A DNA stretch of 64,000 nt from JBEICQ01 sp046297395 (GTDB lineage Bacteria; Bacteroidota; Bacteroidia; UBA4408). Each line of letters starts with the position of its first letter. The first letter of the stretch is position 1. The position numbers and the translations under genes are program-made. A model generated the notes under the pieces. That model had not been told where the DNA came from, searched no databases, and saw only the letters and a program-made list of their open reading frames with translations. This document shows, in pieces, positions 8,800 through 16,548 of this stretch. The stretch is taken from the NCBI GenBank assembly GCA_046297395.1, contig JBKCNM010000032.1, forward strand, positions 1 through 64,000, in the 5' to 3' direction.

Positions 8800-9284
8800 T
8801 GAAAGAATCAACTGAAACCAAACAAACGGTTAAAAAAATCTTTCTGGACTATCTAAAAGAACACAGCCACCGAAAGACCACCGAGCGATTTGCAATACTG
8901 GACGAAATTTATTCCAACGAAGGTCATTTTGATATTGAATCCCTGTATATCAAGATGAAAAACAAACGGTACAGGGTGAGCAGGGCAACCCTTTACAATA
9001 CCATAGAATTGTTGCTGGATTGTAAGTTGGTGAAGAAGCATCAATTCGGTGAAAAAAACCTGGCCCAATTTGAAAAAGCTTTCAAGTACCGTCAGCACGA
9101 CCATTTGATTTGTCTTGATTGCAAGAAAGTATTTGAATTTTGCGACCCGCGTATTCAAAATATCCAGAATACAGCAGGTAGTTTGTTAAACATGAATATT
9201 ACTCACCATTCTCTAAATTTTTACGGACATTGCAACAAAATTAGCTCAGGTGAAATCTGTGAGCATAAAATTACGACAACATGA
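8799..9284 (+). CDS. Fur-family metalloregulator (Fur/PerR/Zur-like)
   Basis: A 161-aa ferric-uptake-regulator family repressor. The N-terminal winged helix carries HRKTTERFAILDEIYSNEGH (about residues 22-41) and the recognition-helix region RVSRATLYNTIELLLD. The C-terminal dimerisation and metal domain has HDHLICLDCKKVFEFCD, with a CxxC structural zinc pair and nearby His ligands. A late GHC...C.H segment supplies more ligands. Which metal or signal it senses (Fe, Zn, Mn or peroxide) is not settled by these residues. It overlaps rel by 1 bp and the STAS gene by 4 bp. Confidence 0.93.
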   Translation: MKESTETKQTVKKIFLDYLKEHSHRKTTERFAILDEIYSNEGHFDIESLYIKMKNKRYRVSRATLYNTIELLLDCKLVKKHQFGEKNLAQFEKAFKYRQHDHLICLDCKKVFEFCDPRIQNIQNTAGSLLNMNITHHSLNFYGHCNKISSGEICEHKITTT

Positions 9285-9631
9285 ATTTTTCATTTGAAAC
9301 CGAAGCCAAGAATGGCGCAGTCATTATCAGACCTATTGGTTCTCTCATAGAAAAAAGCCAGGCCGAAGGCATGCTTAAACAAGTTGAGGATAACATCGGG
9401 AAAGGGAATTGCCTATTTATCCTTGATTTTAGCCTCTTCGAATATATGAATTCCAGTGGTTTGGGCGTATTCCTGACAATCCTCACAAAAACGCGCAGCA
9501 AGGATGGAGAAGTGATCATTGCACATGTCAATCCTAAAATCAGAGAATTGCTCATCATTACCAAACTGATTACAGTTTTCAAAGTTTGTGATACATTAGA
9601 CGAGGCATTAGCCGGTTTACAAAACAATTAA
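9281..9631 (+). CDS. STAS-domain protein, anti-sigma factor antagonist type
   Basis: A 116-aa single-domain STAS protein of the SpoIIAA/RsbV type. These bind an anti-sigma kinase and are switched off by phosphorylation on a conserved serine. The signature FILDFSLFEYMNSSGLGVF lies at about residues 46-64, and the phosphorylatable serine is S58 or S59. No HPK-type serine kinase is in the window. One PP2C-type phosphatase that could act on it lies 19 kb away (28196-31546). The start ATGA overlaps the fur-family stop, and purA begins 9 bp after its end, so all are probably one operon. Confidence 0.9.
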   Translation: MNFSFETEAKNGAVIIRPIGSLIEKSQAEGMLKQVEDNIGKGNCLFILDFSLFEYMNSSGLGVFLTILTKTRSKDGEVIIAHVNPKIRELLIITKLITVFKVCDTLDEALAGLQNN

Positions 9632-9640
9632 AAACATACC

Positions 9641-10912
9641 ATGAGTAAAATAGATGTATTGCTTGGCCTGCAATGGGGTGATGAAGGCAAAGGCAAGGTG
9701 GTTGATGTACTCACACCAAACTATCAATTGGTTGCACGGTTTCAGGGTGGACCAAACGCCGGCCATACGCTCGTTTTCGAAGATCGAAAGCATGTGTTGC
9801 ATACTGTTCCCAGCGGTATTTTCAGAAACTCAGCAAAAAATCTGATTGGCAATGGTGTGGTGATTGATCCCATTGTGCTGCAAAAAGAACTCCTGGCATT
9901 GAATGAAAACGGAGTTGACACGAAAAACAGACTGATGATTTCAGAAAAAGCGCATCTCATCCTTCCCACACATCGTATGCTTGATGCCGCCTCTGAAAAG
10001 GCAAAAGGAAAAGACAAAATCGGTTCTACGCTCAAAGGAATTGGACCGGCATACATGGACAAAACCGGCCGAAACGGATTGCGAATAGGAGATACGCAAC
10101 ATGCGAATTTCCGCGAGAAATATGAAGCCCTCAAAAAGAAACACCTACAGCTGCTGAAGGCTTACGATGTCATGCCTGATGAGAGTTTCGTAGAGGAAGA
10201 AAACGCCTGGTTTGCAGCCATTGATGCCATCAGGGAATTGCCACTTGTGAGCGGTGAATACTACATCCATCAGTGTTTGCAAAAACAGCAAAAAATACTT
10301 GCCGAAGGAGCGCAGGGTTCACTCCTTGATATTGATTTCGGTACATACCCGTATGTAACTTCTTCTAACACAACCTGCGCAGGCGCCTGTACAGGACTTG
10401 GATTGCCTCCATCAGCCATTGGCCATGTCATCGGCATTTTTAAAGCCTATTGCACCCGTGTGGGAAGTGGTCCCTTCCCTACCGAGCTGCATGATGAAAT
10501 AGGCAACAACATCAGAGAAAAAGGCAAGGAATTCGGATCTACCACAGGCAGGCCCAGGCGTTGTGGCTGGCTTGATTTGCCGGCGCTTAAATTTGCCTGC
10601 ATGATCAATGGAATCACTGAACTGATAATGATGAAATCAGATGTCTTGGGTGGATTACCAAAAATACAGGTATGTACTGCCTACAACATCAATGGGCGTT
10701 TGCAGGATACCTTGCCTTACCAGTTTGAAAACCAAAAGGTAGAACCTGTTTACAAAGAACTTGATGGCTGGGGAAGTTTAGATCAGGTAAAATATTTCCG
10801 CGATTTACCATCCTCCCTGCAGCAATACATCAGGCTGATAGAAGATTATGTTCAGGTGCCCGTTACGCTCGTATCTACCGGCCCCGGAAGAGAACAAACA
10901 TTATTCCGTTGA
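9641..10912 (+). CDS. purA: Adenylosuccinate synthase
   Basis: A 423-aa PurA, which makes adenylosuccinate from IMP, aspartate and GTP in the first committed step to AMP. The N-terminal glycine-rich GTP loop LQWGDEGKGKVVD (about residues 9-21) carries the catalytic Asp, and GGPNAGHTLVF the catalytic His. KGIGPAYMDKTGRNGLRIGD, GSLLDIDFGTYPYVTSSNT and RVGSGPFPTEL are all conserved. The length is normal. Having purA in the rel transcript is notable because (p)ppGpp is a known inhibitor of PurA in other bacteria. The last codons overlap the TTG start of the OstA-like gene. Confidence 0.97.
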   Translation: MSKIDVLLGLQWGDEGKGKVVDVLTPNYQLVARFQGGPNAGHTLVFEDRKHVLHTVPSGIFRNSAKNLIGNGVVIDPIVLQKELLALNENGVDTKNRLMISEKAHLILPTHRMLDAASEKAKGKDKIGSTLKGIGPAYMDKTGRNGLRIGDTQHANFREKYEALKKKHLQLLKAYDVMPDESFVEEENAWFAAIDAIRELPLVSGEYYIHQCLQKQQKILAEGAQGSLLDIDFGTYPYVTSSNTTCAGACTGLGLPPSAIGHVIGIFKAYCTRVGSGPFPTELHDEIGNNIREKGKEFGSTTGRPRRCGWLDLPALKFACMINGITELIMMKSDVLGGLPKIQVCTAYNINGRLQDTLPYQFENQKVEPVYKELDGWGSLDQVKYFRDLPSSLQQYIRLIEDYVQVPVTLVSTGPGREQTLFR

Positions 10913-12591
10913 GACAATTTGCATCAGGAATATTGATTTTTGCCCTGCTGCTCCCTGCGTTAAACCATGCGCAAAACAAAGCGAGGGAAATAGAACTTCT
11001 CAATGCCAACTCGCTCGAGTTTGATGAAAATCTTGGCGGCAAAACCAAACGATTAATTGGAGATGTAAGATTCAGGCATGAGGGTGCACTCATGTTCTGC
11101 GATAGTGCCTATTACTTTGATGACAACAAACTGGACGCCTTCGGCCATGTGAAACTGGTGCAAGGAGATACCGTGACGCTCACCGGTGAGATCATGCACT
11201 ATGATGGCAATACAAAAAAAGCAGACATCCAACAGAATGTGGTTTTGAAAGAAAAAAAGATGACGCTTACCACACAACAACTCTACTATGACAGAGAAAA
11301 AGGAATCGCTCACTATCCGTCGGGCGGAAAAATAGTGACTGAAGAAAATACCTTAACATCCCTGACTGGTTATTATTACAACAGGGAAAAAATGCTGCAT
11401 TTTCATAAAAATGTGGTACTTGTTAATCCTGATTATACCATCAAAACCGATACACTTAAACACAATACCCAAACCGACATCAGCTACTTTTTAGGACCAA
11501 CCAACATGACCACTCCTGAAAATGAAAAAATTTATTGTGAAAATGGATGGTACAACAGCAAGACCGATAAAGCGCGCTTTGGTAAAAACACCCGACTTGA
11601 AAACAAAAACCAAACCATTACCGGAGATAGTATTTATTATGACAAACCCCTGGGGTATGGACGCGCTGTAAAGCATGTGAGCATTCACGACACATCTGAG
11701 AAAATTATTTTAAAAGGTCACTTTGCAGAATTTTTTGAAAAGCAGGATTATTCCTACATCACAGACAGTGCCATGATGATGCAGTACGATCAATCTGATA
11801 CGCTATTCCTGCATGCAGATACGCTGAAATCGACCTACGACAGTGTGTATTTCTCGGCTAAAAAAAAACATGAAAAAGCCCATAAAAAAACTTCAGCAAA
11901 AAAAGGAAACAAACAAATAGAGCCTTCACCCGAACCGTTTAAAAATGATTCACTTGCAGAAAGACACCGCATTCTACTCGCCTGGAGACATGTCAGGTTC
12001 TATCGAAAAGACATGCAGGGTGTATGCGACTCATTGGCATATACCGGCAATGATTCCCTCATGAAAATGTATGTATCGCCCATCCTTTGGAATGAAGCCA
12101 ATCAGCTCAATGGAGATTTCATGCAGCTTAAACTGAGCGGAGGAACATTGTATTTTATCGACCAGATAGGCAAGGCTTTTATTGGATCACGGCTCGATTC
12201 CGTGCGATACAACCAGATCAAAGGAAAACGAACAAGGGGATTCTTTCTGAACAATGAATTGCACCTGGTAAGGGTAAAGGGGAATGCCATGAGCATATAC
12301 TATGCGAGGGATGATGAAGACAGTTCGTATGTAGGCATCAATCACGCCAAAAGCACAGACATGGATATTACGATGGCCAACAAAAAAGTACAACAGATTT
12401 CATTTCTTGAATCTCCGGATGCCCTTATGAATCCTGTGAAAGGGAGTTCGCCGGCTGAAAATATGCTCGAGGGTTTTACCTGGTTTGGTACAATCAGACC
12501 AAAGAGCAGACAGGACATTTTCAGGAAACCGGCGTCCCCCGACCTAAAACCAGACAAAACAAGCAAGGGATATAAAAAGAAGGCCAGGTAA
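10909..12591 (+). CDS. OstA-like / LptA-related envelope protein
   Basis: A 560-aa secreted protein with several OstA/LptA-type beta-jellyroll repeats in its first 300 residues, such as LIGDVRFRHEGALMFCDSA and AFGHVKLVQGDTVTLTGEIM. Proteins of this fold bridge the periplasm to carry lipopolysaccharide from the inner to the outer membrane. Bacteroidota have long OstA-like forms whose exact role is less defined than E. coli LptA. An N-terminal signal peptide (about residues 1-21, ending near HAQ) is visible. The start is TTG at 10909, which overlaps the purA stop TGA; no ATG precedes the signal peptide. A Lys-rich linker lies near residues 320-345. The window also encodes LptB at 38.8 kb. Confidence 0.88.
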   Translation: MRQFASGILIFALLLPALNHAQNKAREIELLNANSLEFDENLGGKTKRLIGDVRFRHEGALMFCDSAYYFDDNKLDAFGHVKLVQGDTVTLTGEIMHYDGNTKKADIQQNVVLKEKKMTLTTQQLYYDREKGIAHYPSGGKIVTEENTLTSLTGYYYNREKMLHFHKNVVLVNPDYTIKTDTLKHNTQTDISYFLGPTNMTTPENEKIYCENGWYNSKTDKARFGKNTRLENKNQTITGDSIYYDKPLGYGRAVKHVSIHDTSEKIILKGHFAEFFEKQDYSYITDSAMMMQYDQSDTLFLHADTLKSTYDSVYFSAKKKHEKAHKKTSAKKGNKQIEPSPEPFKNDSLAERHRILLAWRHVRFYRKDMQGVCDSLAYTGNDSLMKMYVSPILWNEANQLNGDFMQLKLSGGTLYFIDQIGKAFIGSRLDSVRYNQIKGKRTRGFFLNNELHLVRVKGNAMSIYYARDDEDSSYVGINHAKSTDMDITMANKKVQQISFLESPDALMNPVKGSSPAENMLEGFTWFGTIRPKSRQDIFRKPASPDLKPDKTSKGYKKKAR

Positions 12592-12629
12592 GTCAAAATA
12601 TCAACATCCTCACATCACATTTATTCGTC

Positions 12630-13655
12630 ATGATGCCCATTGAAAAAAATGTCAGTCTTAAACCTTACAATACCTTTGGAATAACATGCACCGCAGCCAG
12701 ATTTGTTTCTGTAACAAACAGGGAAGAATTGCTGAATGCCTTGCAGGAAAGGGCAAGTTATCCTGAAGAACCCTTGCTCATTTTGGGAGGAGGAAGCAAT
12801 GTGCTTTTTCGCAGTAATTTCTCCGGCATGGTTCTTCGCAATTGCATACGGGGAATGCGTGTCACCGATGAAGACTCTTCTCATGTGGTAATTGAATCAG
12901 GGGCAGGAGAAATATGGGATGATTTGGTTGGATTTGCTGTGGAACGAGGTTGGGCAGGATTAGAAAATCTTTCACTTATTCCGGGATGTGTGGGTGCCTC
13001 TCCCATGCAAAACATTGGTGCCTATGGTGCGGAGATTAAAGATGTTTGCGAAAAGGTATCAGCCCTTGAAATAGCCAATGGCACGATGCACGAATTTTCC
13101 GCTGCTAATTGCAGGTTTGGTTACCGCGACAGCATTTTTAAGCAGGAGGCCAAGAACAGGTTTGTCATTACATCAGTTTCATTTCGGCTTCAGAAACAAG
13201 CCAAGATCAATGCGAGTTATGGGAATCTCGAGAAAGAACTTGAGAAAATGAAAGTTACCCAACCCACAATTTCCGACATCAGAAAAGCTGTCATCTCCGT
13301 GAGGCAATCAAAACTACCAAATCCTGCTGTATTGGGTAATGCCGGAAGTTTCTTTAAAAACCCTGTGGTTTCTGAAGAACTCGCAGATGCAATTAAAAAG
13401 AATGATGCAGATGTGCCTGTTTATGATGCCGGTCCGGGAATGAAAAAACTGGCTGCCGGTTGGTTAATTGAAAAATGTGGATTCAAAGGATACCGACAGG
13501 GAGATGCAGGTGTGCATACCATGCAGGCACTTGTTTTGGTTAATTATGGACAAGCAAGCGGGAATGATATTTACAATTTATCTGAATATATCCTCCGGGA
13601 AGTGTTTGAAAAATTCGGTGTCAGGCTGGAGAGAGAAGTAAACATCATAGGGTAA
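12630..13655 (+). CDS. murB: UDP-N-acetylenolpyruvoylglucosamine reductase
   Basis: A 341-aa MurB, the FAD/NADPH enzyme that reduces UDP-GlcNAc-enolpyruvate to UDP-MurNAc in peptidoglycan synthesis. The FAD-binding segment LLILGGGSNVLF lies near residue 50 and the pyrophosphate-contacting GWAGLENLSLIPG near residue 110. Conserved GASPMQNIGAYGAEI and GNAGSFFKNP follow; the latter carries the proton-donating serine. The length matches the type I enzyme of E. coli (342 aa). The ATG codons at 12630 and 12633 are both possible starts. It is the last gene of the rel-to-murB run and converges with the small lipoprotein gene. Confidence 0.96.
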   Translation: MMPIEKNVSLKPYNTFGITCTAARFVSVTNREELLNALQERASYPEEPLLILGGGSNVLFRSNFSGMVLRNCIRGMRVTDEDSSHVVIESGAGEIWDDLVGFAVERGWAGLENLSLIPGCVGASPMQNIGAYGAEIKDVCEKVSALEIANGTMHEFSAANCRFGYRDSIFKQEAKNRFVITSVSFRLQKQAKINASYGNLEKELEKMKVTQPTISDIRKAVISVRQSKLPNPAVLGNAGSFFKNPVVSEELADAIKKNDADVPVYDAGPGMKKLAAGWLIEKCGFKGYRQGDAGVHTMQALVLVNYGQASGNDIYNLSEYILREVFEKFGVRLEREVNIIG

Positions 13656-13679
13656 AAAAAATCCCGCCGAAGCGGGATT
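13654..13679. terminator. Shared terminator hairpin between murB and the small lipoprotein gene
   Basis: AATCCCGC (13660-13667) pairs perfectly with GCGGGATT (13672-13679) around a CGAA tetraloop. The A-run at 13654-13660 becomes a U-run for minus-strand transcription, so the hairpin is a proper intrinsic terminator for the lipoprotein gene. It may also stop murB transcripts, although the plus-strand T-tract is weak. Confidence 0.8.
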
Positions 13680-13701
13680 CTCAAGAATTTTGGGGAGCAA
13701 A

Positions 13702-13926
13702 TTAATGATGCTCACCTTCGTGTTGACCTTCTGCAGGAGCAGCAGCTTCAGCAGGAGCAGCAGCTGAATCTGTAGCAGCAGGAGCAGCAGCAGTTGAATC
13801 AACAGCAGGAGCAGCCATGCTTGTAGTGTCAGCAGTAGCTTCAGCTTTTTCTTCTTTGTTGCCACAGGCAGTTGTCATCGCTACAACTACGGCAGCCACG
13901 AGCGTGAATTTGAAAAGGTTTTTCAT
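13702..13926 (-). CDS. Small Ala-rich lipoprotein
   Basis: A 74-aa protein from ATG 13926; an upstream in-frame ATG at 13947 is less likely because it would put seven polar residues before the signal. The signal peptide KNLFKFTLVAAVVVAMTTAC ends in a lipobox (MTTAC), so the mature protein should start with a lipidated cysteine. The rest is low-complexity Ala/Glu/Pro/Ser/Thr with repeated APAA and DSTAAAP motifs and a His-rich end (EGQHEGEHH). No enzymatic fold is expected. Such small acidic lipoproteins are common in Bacteroidota and their function is unknown. The DNA is rich in GCAGCAGGA-like triplets and may vary in length by slippage. Confidence 0.8.
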   Translation of the reverse strand: MKNLFKFTLVAAVVVAMTTACGNKEEKAEATADTTSMAAPAVDSTAAAPAATDSAAAPAEAAAPAEGQHEGEHH

Positions 13927-14114
13927 GTTTGTGTTATTGTTGACCATTAATACTTACAGGAGATGAAAGTAACCCGCCACTTTAAAAAATTCTTGTTTTT
14001 TATTGATTATCAGATATTTAAATTTAATAAATGAAGAATCATGCCAAAAAAGACAGAATATTTCGAATTTTAAACGCCCCTTGGGTTACCATCCCGTAAA
14101 ACAGGAACTAATAG

Positions 14115-14705
14115 ATGAAGACAGAAAGCCAGTACCAGATATTGCCCGCAGAAGAACTCATGTTGAAAGGCATCAGGGAGGGTGATTCACAAACGCTGGA
14201 AACTGTTTACAAATCGTTCTTTCCAGGTATCAAATCATTTGTACTTCAAAATTCGGGCTCGGTGGAGGAAGCAAGAGATCTCTGCCAAGAAGCAATCATT
14301 GTGCTGTATGAAAAACTGCAGAAATCAGATGCAGGCTTGCAATGCAGTATAAAAACTTTTCTCTACTCCGTAACCCGCAACCTTTGGCTCAAAAAGCTTT
14401 CTCAGAAAAACAAGGGAATGGTGGTTCTGCATGAGCAGGAAGATTACCTTCTCGTTGAAGATGAAGTGAGCGACTGGAGCGACAAGGAGAAAATGTATGA
14501 AGGCATAGCCAAAGCCATTGATCTTCTTGGTAATCCCTGTGCTGAAATCATCAGGGATTATTACTTCAGCAAATTGAGCATCAAAGACATTGCCGACAAA
14601 CATGGATACAATAACACTGATACTGCCAAAAACCAAAAATACAAATGCCTGATGCGGCTCAGAAGATACCTTACACTGGGCAAAGGAAGGCAGGAAACCA
14701 TTTAA
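14115..14705 (+). CDS. RNA polymerase sigma-70 factor, ECF-like
   Basis: A 196-aa sigma factor. Region 2 is visible as SVEEARDLCQEAIIVLYEKLQ (about residues 55-75), the core-binding and -10 recognition helices, followed by SIKTFLYSVTRNLWLKKLSQ (about 82-101). Region 4 (about 135-190) has PCAEIIRDYYFSKLSIKDIADKHG followed by an HTH with AKNQKYKCLMRLRRYL. The gene is followed after 11 bp by a membrane protein with an anti-sigma-like N-terminus, the usual sigma/anti-sigma arrangement. It has no region 1 or 3. Start ATG 14115 places 22 residues before region 2. Confidence 0.9.
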   Translation: MKTESQYQILPAEELMLKGIREGDSQTLETVYKSFFPGIKSFVLQNSGSVEEARDLCQEAIIVLYEKLQKSDAGLQCSIKTFLYSVTRNLWLKKLSQKNKGMVVLHEQEDYLLVEDEVSDWSDKEKMYEGIAKAIDLLGNPCAEIIRDYYFSKLSIKDIADKHGYNNTDTAKNQKYKCLMRLRRYLTLGKGRQETI

Positions 14706-14716
14706 AAAATTGAAAG

Positions 14717-15808
14717 ATGACAATGGACAAAGAAAATTTATTGGATGAGATTGAAAGATATCTCTTTGGGGAGATGCAGCCATCTGAGATTGCCGCCTTT
14801 GAGGATCGATTAAAAAGGGATGAAGATTTATTAAAATTTACAGAATCTCATGCTGCCATGCTTGGTGATATTGATTTTTATTTCTCCAGGAAAGATGTCA
14901 GGGAAAAGTTATTCCGTATAGCTGCCGAACAGGATATACCTGTGATTACCCTCATACCCAAGGCCAATGAGCCCAAACCTAAAAAGGTGTTCTATACCAG
15001 TCTCTGGGTCGCCGCAGCTACAGCTCTTTTGATTAGTGGTGTTTCTGTGAGTCTTTTTATCTACCTGAACGGGCAAATGAAAAATTCGGCCTACAAAGCC
15101 TTGCGCAGAGATGTAGAACACATCAGAAGTTCTCAGAATAAAATCATCTCCGGTTTTTCACTTGCCGACAAAAAAGAAAGCAGGAATGTGAATCAATTTG
15201 GAGGCACGGGGTTTGCTATTGGTGAGGAAGGAATTGTAGTTACCTCCTATCATGTAATCAAAGGCGGAGATTCTATATTTGTTGAAACTCAGGATGGAAA
15301 ACATTACAAAACAACACTGATAAAATCCTATCCTGAATGTGACCTTGCCATTCTTCAAATTTCAGACACCTCATTCAAATCATGGAACCGCATCCCATAC
15401 AGTATTCGCAAAACATCAGCGAAATTGGGTGAAAAAGTATTTACATTGGGTTATCCAAAAGATGAAATTGTATACGGAGAGGGTACCATCAGCAGTAGAA
15501 GCGGTTTTAATGGTGACACGCTCAGTTACCAGGTTTCCATTCCGGTAAATCCGGGAAACAGTGGAGGACCTCTTCTGGATGAAAAAGGAAATGTGATTGG
15601 CATCATCAGTGGAAAACAAACGGAATCCGATGGCACTGCCTTTGCCATTCGTTCAGGAAAACTTCTTCAGACCATCGAAGAACTCAACAGCGACAGTACA
15701 CGCAAACCCATCAAGGTGCAAAAGTACGGCATCACTTCAGGCATGCCCAGAACAGGGCAGATTGGTAAAGTGCAGGATTTCGTGCTGAATGTGAAGGTAT
15801 TCAATTAA
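14717..15808 (+). CDS. Membrane anti-sigma-like / trypsin-like serine protease fusion
   Basis: A 363-aa protein with three parts. Residues 1-90 form an acidic cytoplasmic region with LLDEIERYLFGEMQPSEIAA, resembling the start of Bacteroidota anti-sigma factors, but no zinc motif. Residues about 92-117 are one membrane helix. Residues about 160-330 are a trypsin-like (HtrA/S1C-type) domain with a complete triad: H179 in TSYHVIKGG, D209 in ECDLAIL, S282 in NPGNSGGPLL. With the N-terminus inside, the protease faces the periplasm. There is no PDZ domain. Its position 11 bp after the sigma gene suggests it controls that factor; that role is inferred. ATG 14717 and 14723 are both possible starts. 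Confidence 0.85.
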   Translation: MTMDKENLLDEIERYLFGEMQPSEIAAFEDRLKRDEDLLKFTESHAAMLGDIDFYFSRKDVREKLFRIAAEQDIPVITLIPKANEPKPKKVFYTSLWVAAATALLISGVSVSLFIYLNGQMKNSAYKALRRDVEHIRSSQNKIISGFSLADKKESRNVNQFGGTGFAIGEEGIVVTSYHVIKGGDSIFVETQDGKHYKTTLIKSYPECDLAILQISDTSFKSWNRIPYSIRKTSAKLGEKVFTLGYPKDEIVYGEGTISSRSGFNGDTLSYQVSIPVNPGNSGGPLLDEKGNVIGIISGKQTESDGTAFAIRSGKLLQTIEELNSDSTRKPIKVQKYGITSGMPRTGQIGKVQDFVLNVKVFN

Positions 15809-15891
15809 TTTCCCTTTAAACTTCCTTTGTTATTCCTTCCACGCCGTATGTAATCGGTAGGGACAAATTATCATACTTAGTAAAAAAAAAT

Positions 15892-15899
15892 TACTTTTG
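15892..15899 (+). promoter_or_regulatory. -7 element immediately before the CUB-protein gene
   Basis: TACTTTTG is an exact TAnnTTTG match that ends only 4 bp before the ATG at 15904. If it is used, the transcript has almost no leader. I see no good TTTG at the expected -33 distance, so this could also be a promoter read by an alternative sigma factor. Confidence 0.45.
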
Positions 15900-15903
15900 A
15901 GAT

Positions 15904-16548
15904 ATGAAAAAATCGTATCTCATTTTCACTATTTTATTGGTAGCTGTATTAAGCCTGAAATCCTTCAGCCAGGGCTGCACCACCGGGAATGTACTCACCG
16001 CCGCCAGCGGAACCATCAGCGATGGAAGCGGAAGTAGTAATTATGCAATGAATGCAAACTGTTCATGGATAATTCAGCCTCCCGGAGCCACTTCAATAAC
16101 AATCACATTTACTGCATTTGCCACAGAAGCAAATTACGATTTTGTAAAAATCTACAATGGTACCAACGCAACCGGAACACTTCTTGGAACATATTCAGGT
16201 ACCACCTTACCCTCTGCCCTTACTGTTCCATCAGGGTATGCCTTTGTGGAATTCACAAGTGATAATATTGTTGCCGCAGCAGGGTTCAGTTTAAACTATA
16301 CCTCATCATCTGCGCCTCCTGCCAATTTTTGCAGCGGCAACCAAGTACTTACAGCATCCACAGGCACCATCACGGATGGGAGTGGTACCTCCAACTACAA
16401 CCTCAATGCTGATTGCTCTTGGCTCATTCAACCTCCGGGGGCAAGCCAAATCACCATCACCTTCACGGCTTTTGATACCGAAGCAAGTTATGATTTTGTT
16501 ACCATTTACAGCGGCACCGATACTACCGGCATTCTTTTGGGATCTTAG
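15904..16548 (+). CDS. N-terminal fragment of the CUB protein (up to the TAG)
   Basis: If the TAG is real and obeyed, this makes a 214-aa secreted protein: a signal peptide ending near KSFSQ, one whole CUB domain and about two thirds of a second. It would lack the T9SS sorting domain and would probably stay in the periplasm. Each other CUB copy has a Tyr codon (TAT or TAC) where the TAG stands. Confidence 0.75.
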   Translation: MKKSYLIFTILLVAVLSLKSFSQGCTTGNVLTAASGTISDGSGSSNYAMNANCSWIIQPPGATSITITFTAFATEANYDFVKIYNGTNATGTLLGTYSGTTLPSALTVPSGYAFVEFTSDNIVAAAGFSLNYTSSSAPPANFCSGNQVLTASTGTITDGSGTSNYNLNADCSWLIQPPGASQITITFTAFDTEASYDFVTIYSGTDTTGILLGS

